A DNA stretch of 64,000 bases from Histomonas meleagridis (lineage: Eukaryota; Parabasalia; Tritrichomonadida; Dientamoebidae), in the NCBI GenBank assembly GCA_020186115.1, contig WSYJ01000033.1, positions 248,001-312,000 on the forward strand. The letters are read 5' to 3'. The translations under genes and the position numbers were made by a program. Within the stretch, counting starts at the first letter, position 1; each line of letters begins with the position of its first letter. The notes under the pieces were generated by a model. That model searched no databases and was not told the origin of the DNA. It worked only from the letters and a program-made list of their open reading frames with translations. Shown here in pieces: positions 62,085 to 64,000 of this stretch.

Positions 62085-63176
62085 ATGCTTTTCACAATTT
62101 TCTTTTCAAGCTGTTCGACAGCAAATTATTTTCGTGCAGATGGCACTTGCCCAGGCTCAAAGAAAAGTTGCTATGATTATTGCCTTCTTGAAAGTAAGGA
62201 CGAATATGTTTGCCTTTCTCTCACAACAATTCGTTTTTGTTACGACTTTCGTTCATACTTTTTCATTATATGGGCATGCTTTGTTCTTCCAGTAATAATA
62301 TCCTTCATATGTTCTTGCATTTGTTGTCGCAAATTCAGACCTCCATTTCTAGCAATATTTCTTAATCTCCTGATCGGAACTTATTGGTCTATAGCGATAA
62401 TGGGCATTTATTGTATTGCAAGTACTGATTCAACCGAATTTATTCCAATTATCATTTTTCCATTATTCTTTACACTTGCTGTCTGCTGCATATCCAGTAT
62501 TTGTGGTTGCCAGGGTTGCAAACCGAAAAATGATCCTAAATTTATTCATCAAATGATGATTGAAAAATGTTTAGAAAAAGATGAGTTTGAAAATTATGTA
62601 AATACTATACTTCGTGGCCCACCAGTTATTCATCTGAAAGGAGGTATTCATTATTCTTTTCGTAGAGGTAAAAGTGTAACATCATTTACAATTCCATTTC
62701 AACAAGCAGCTCCATATGTTTCATGGGAAGAACGTAGTCCAATTTTACATGTTTCTCATAATAAGTACATGTTAGTCAAGACAAAACTTAAATTCAAATA
62801 TACAAAAGAACTAAAAGACTATATCCATGAAATGAAGAAAGATATGACTACCAGAGAAATAGAGAACGGTGCTGAACCCGAAAACATATCAATTGAAACA
62901 GAGCAATTCGTTGATGGAATGAAACCGTTTTTAATGGCGACCGGTAAAGGAAAAGTGCCACGTTTTCACAAGTTTACGAGCAGTTGCTTTGGAAAATTTT
63001 TATGGTTCTTCCTAAGTTTTCTTGGACTTAGTACTGTGTACGAATCAATTTATTGTGCAGGTGTTAAAAGGGTTAAGGTGAAATCAGTGAAATATATTTC
63101 ATCAACACCTTGTTTCCATTGTCCTGCTTATGAATATGATGATGGTTTACAATTCGTCGAGTATGGCAATAACTAA
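62085..63176 (+). CDS. TMEM151-like multi-pass membrane protein
   Basis: A 363-residue membrane protein. It starts with a hydrophobic stretch and a Cys-rich lumenal or outer segment (GTCPGSKKSCYDYCLLESKDEYVCLS). Three membrane helices follow at about 55-77 (FFIIWACFVLPVIISFICSC), 85-110 and 115-140, and another at about 307-328 (FGKFLWFFLSFLGLSTVYESIY). Between them lies a soluble domain with GPPVIHLKGGIHYSFRRGKSVTSFTIPFQQAAPYVSWEE, which recalls the TMEM151 pattern (P-P-V/I-x-H-x-x-x-C-Y-H-Y, then R-x-G-x-x-x-T-x-x-x-x-x-x-x-x-x-A). The following F-x-x-x-F and the C-terminal L-S-x-x-x-x-x-E helix also fit. Function of the family is unknown. The open frame starts at a TTG (62052); the first ATG is 62085. 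Confidence 0.65.
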   Translation: MLFTIFFSSCSTANYFRADGTCPGSKKSCYDYCLLESKDEYVCLSLTTIRFCYDFRSYFFIIWACFVLPVIISFICSCICCRKFRPPFLAIFLNLLIGTYWSIAIMGIYCIASTDSTEFIPIIIFPLFFTLAVCCISSICGCQGCKPKNDPKFIHQMMIEKCLEKDEFENYVNTILRGPPVIHLKGGIHYSFRRGKSVTSFTIPFQQAAPYVSWEERSPILHVSHNKYMLVKTKLKFKYTKELKDYIHEMKKDMTTREIENGAEPENISIETEQFVDGMKPFLMATGKGKVPRFHKFTSSCFGKFLWFFLSFLGLSTVYESIYCAGVKRVKVKSVKYISSTPCFHCPAYEYDDGLQFVEYGNN

Positions 63177-63638
63177 AAAGTAAATATGTAGTGATTTTCT
63201 CGTTTTTTTACACTTTAGATATGTTTTATAATAAATGAAATTAATGTAATTAACAAGAAATTATACTCAAAGTATCAAATGATTAATAACTTGTTCATGC
63301 TAAACATGTTTAAGAATATTCTGAGCAATTATTTACAGGAAGATCATCCAGAAAGATTTTTGCATAACCAAAAAATTGAGTTATAAAACATTTTAACTTT
63401 TTCTTCAAAAATATATATATATATATATATTGTAAATCCAGTGCTTAATGGTCTAGTTAATGATTTAATTGGACAAAAATTATCATAAAAGACAAAACCG
63501 TTAATATTCAATATCAATTCAAAATAATTTATTTGGGGTGCCCTGAAGACAATTTTTTTTGAATTGAAAACGTTTAATTACATTGTGGGAATGTTTAGTT
63601 AAAAAATAAAAAATCATGCTGATTTTTTAATTAATACC
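63177..63638. other. Convergent spacer with a short AT microsatellite
   Basis: Contains (AT)n at about 63412-63430 and an AACCGTTA near 63497-63504. No gene is recognised. Confidence 0.45.
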
Positions 63639-64000
63639 TTAATGTATGGTTGAAGCTTGTTGTTCTCCCATTGAAGGAATTCCTGTTGGGATATCAGCCA
63701 TTTGTAACATGGCATCTTCATTATTTTCTGCTTCAAGAGCAGCAAGAAGATCCTCAGCTCCAGCGTTTAATTCCATTTCACCCTCAGTGTTATTCATTAA
63801 ATCGTTTGCAGCTCCCATTCTTGCCTTTAATCCGTCCATCTTGTTACGGTTTGCAGAAATTTTTTCTAGGTTAACAGATTTGCTGCATTTTTCCATTCCT
63901 GCTGTAGCTCTGTTCATTGTTCTTGCCATGTCTGCAGAAACTTGAGCTTGACGCATATCAGTGGCGAAACCTTGAGTTGTTGCACAGCTTTGAAGAAGTT
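63639..64000 (-). CDS. ESCRT-III (Snf7/CHMP family) subunit, partial at the right edge
   Basis: The C-terminal 119 residues of an ESCRT-III protein; the gene continues beyond base 64000, so the start is not seen. The frame stays open from the internal Met at 63956 to the edge (LLQSCATTQGFATDMRQAQVSADMARTMNRA). The visible part has the family's helices 3-5: TMNRATAGMEKCSKSVNLEKISANRNKMDGLKARMGAANDLMNN, close to the CHMP1/Did2 pattern A-L-x-x-M-x-L-x-K-I-S-x-x-M-x-x-F-E. An acidic helix follows (EDLLAALEAENNEDAMLQMADIP), then a short tail. ESCRT-III polymers cut membranes in endosome sorting and division. Between CHMP1/Did2 and Vps2/CHMP2 I lean to the former, but the C-terminal MIT-interacting motif is too divergent to decide. 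Confidence 0.65.
   Translation of the reverse strand, partial: LLQSCATTQGFATDMRQAQVSADMARTMNRATAGMEKCSKSVNLEKISANRNKMDGLKARMGAANDLMNNTEGEMELNAGAEDLLAALEAENNEDAMLQMADIPTGIPSMGEQQASTIH

Overview
The window reads as a stretch of a parabasalid (trichomonad) nuclear genome, most likely a Tritrichomonas species. It is AT-rich, nearly intron-free in appearance and densely packed on both strands. It carries families expanded in trichomonads: BspA-like leucine-rich-repeat surface proteins, ankyrin-repeat and BTB proteins, TMEM151-like and TMEM62-like membrane proteins, and very large alpha-solenoid proteins. Inr-like TCA[C/T][A/T] sites and Myb-type (M3-like) CGGTT/CCGTT motifs sit close to start codons, as known in Trichomonas vaginalis. 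Species assignment is inference. Several long reading frames open with TTG or GTG; I moved these starts to the first ATG.

Left part (1-23.1 kb). This is a mix of housekeeping genes (ORMDL, Asterix, ribosomal eL6 and uS2, Rpn10, cytosolic HSP70) and accessory or decaying loci. Two HSP70 copies form a 2.13-kb, almost identical inverted repeat (1914-4043 and 18817-20943). The right copy is intact; the left copy has three single-base insertions. uS2, a BspA-like gene and an ankyrin gene also carry single-base frameshifts. A lumazine-binding-like gene and a second BspA relict are more clearly decayed.

Middle (23.8-40.5 kb). This is an intact block: NatA auxiliary subunit NAA15, a UBL-UBA protein, a 1898-residue Furry-like solenoid and, 95 bp downstream on the same strand, a 2087-residue TOR-family PIKK. 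The catalytic loop of the TOR protein has both key residues changed (Asp to Glu, His to Asn), so it may be a pseudokinase. A BTB-like/coiled-coil gene follows.

Right part (40.5-64 kb). A clearly dead Cbf5/dyskerin copy and a third BspA relict precede a divergent pair of multi-G-domain GTPases (576 and 1331 residues), which share a 95-bp promoter; the larger carries 17 copies of an 8-residue repeat. Then come a phosphatidylinositol transfer protein, a steroid 5-alpha-reductase-like enzyme, about 2 kb of apparently gene-free AT-rich DNA, a GT31-like glycosyltransferase, a 1222-residue coiled-coil protein, a small alkaline-phosphatase-like protein, prefoldin 5, a TMEM151-like protein and, running off the right edge, an ESCRT-III subunit.

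Strongest leads: the TOR active-site change; the GTPase pair; a BspA cytoplasmic tail with overlapping DPF and FxDxF motifs conserved in two loci; and a shared Myb-motif plus pyrimidine-tract promoter on the two ribosomal protein genes.
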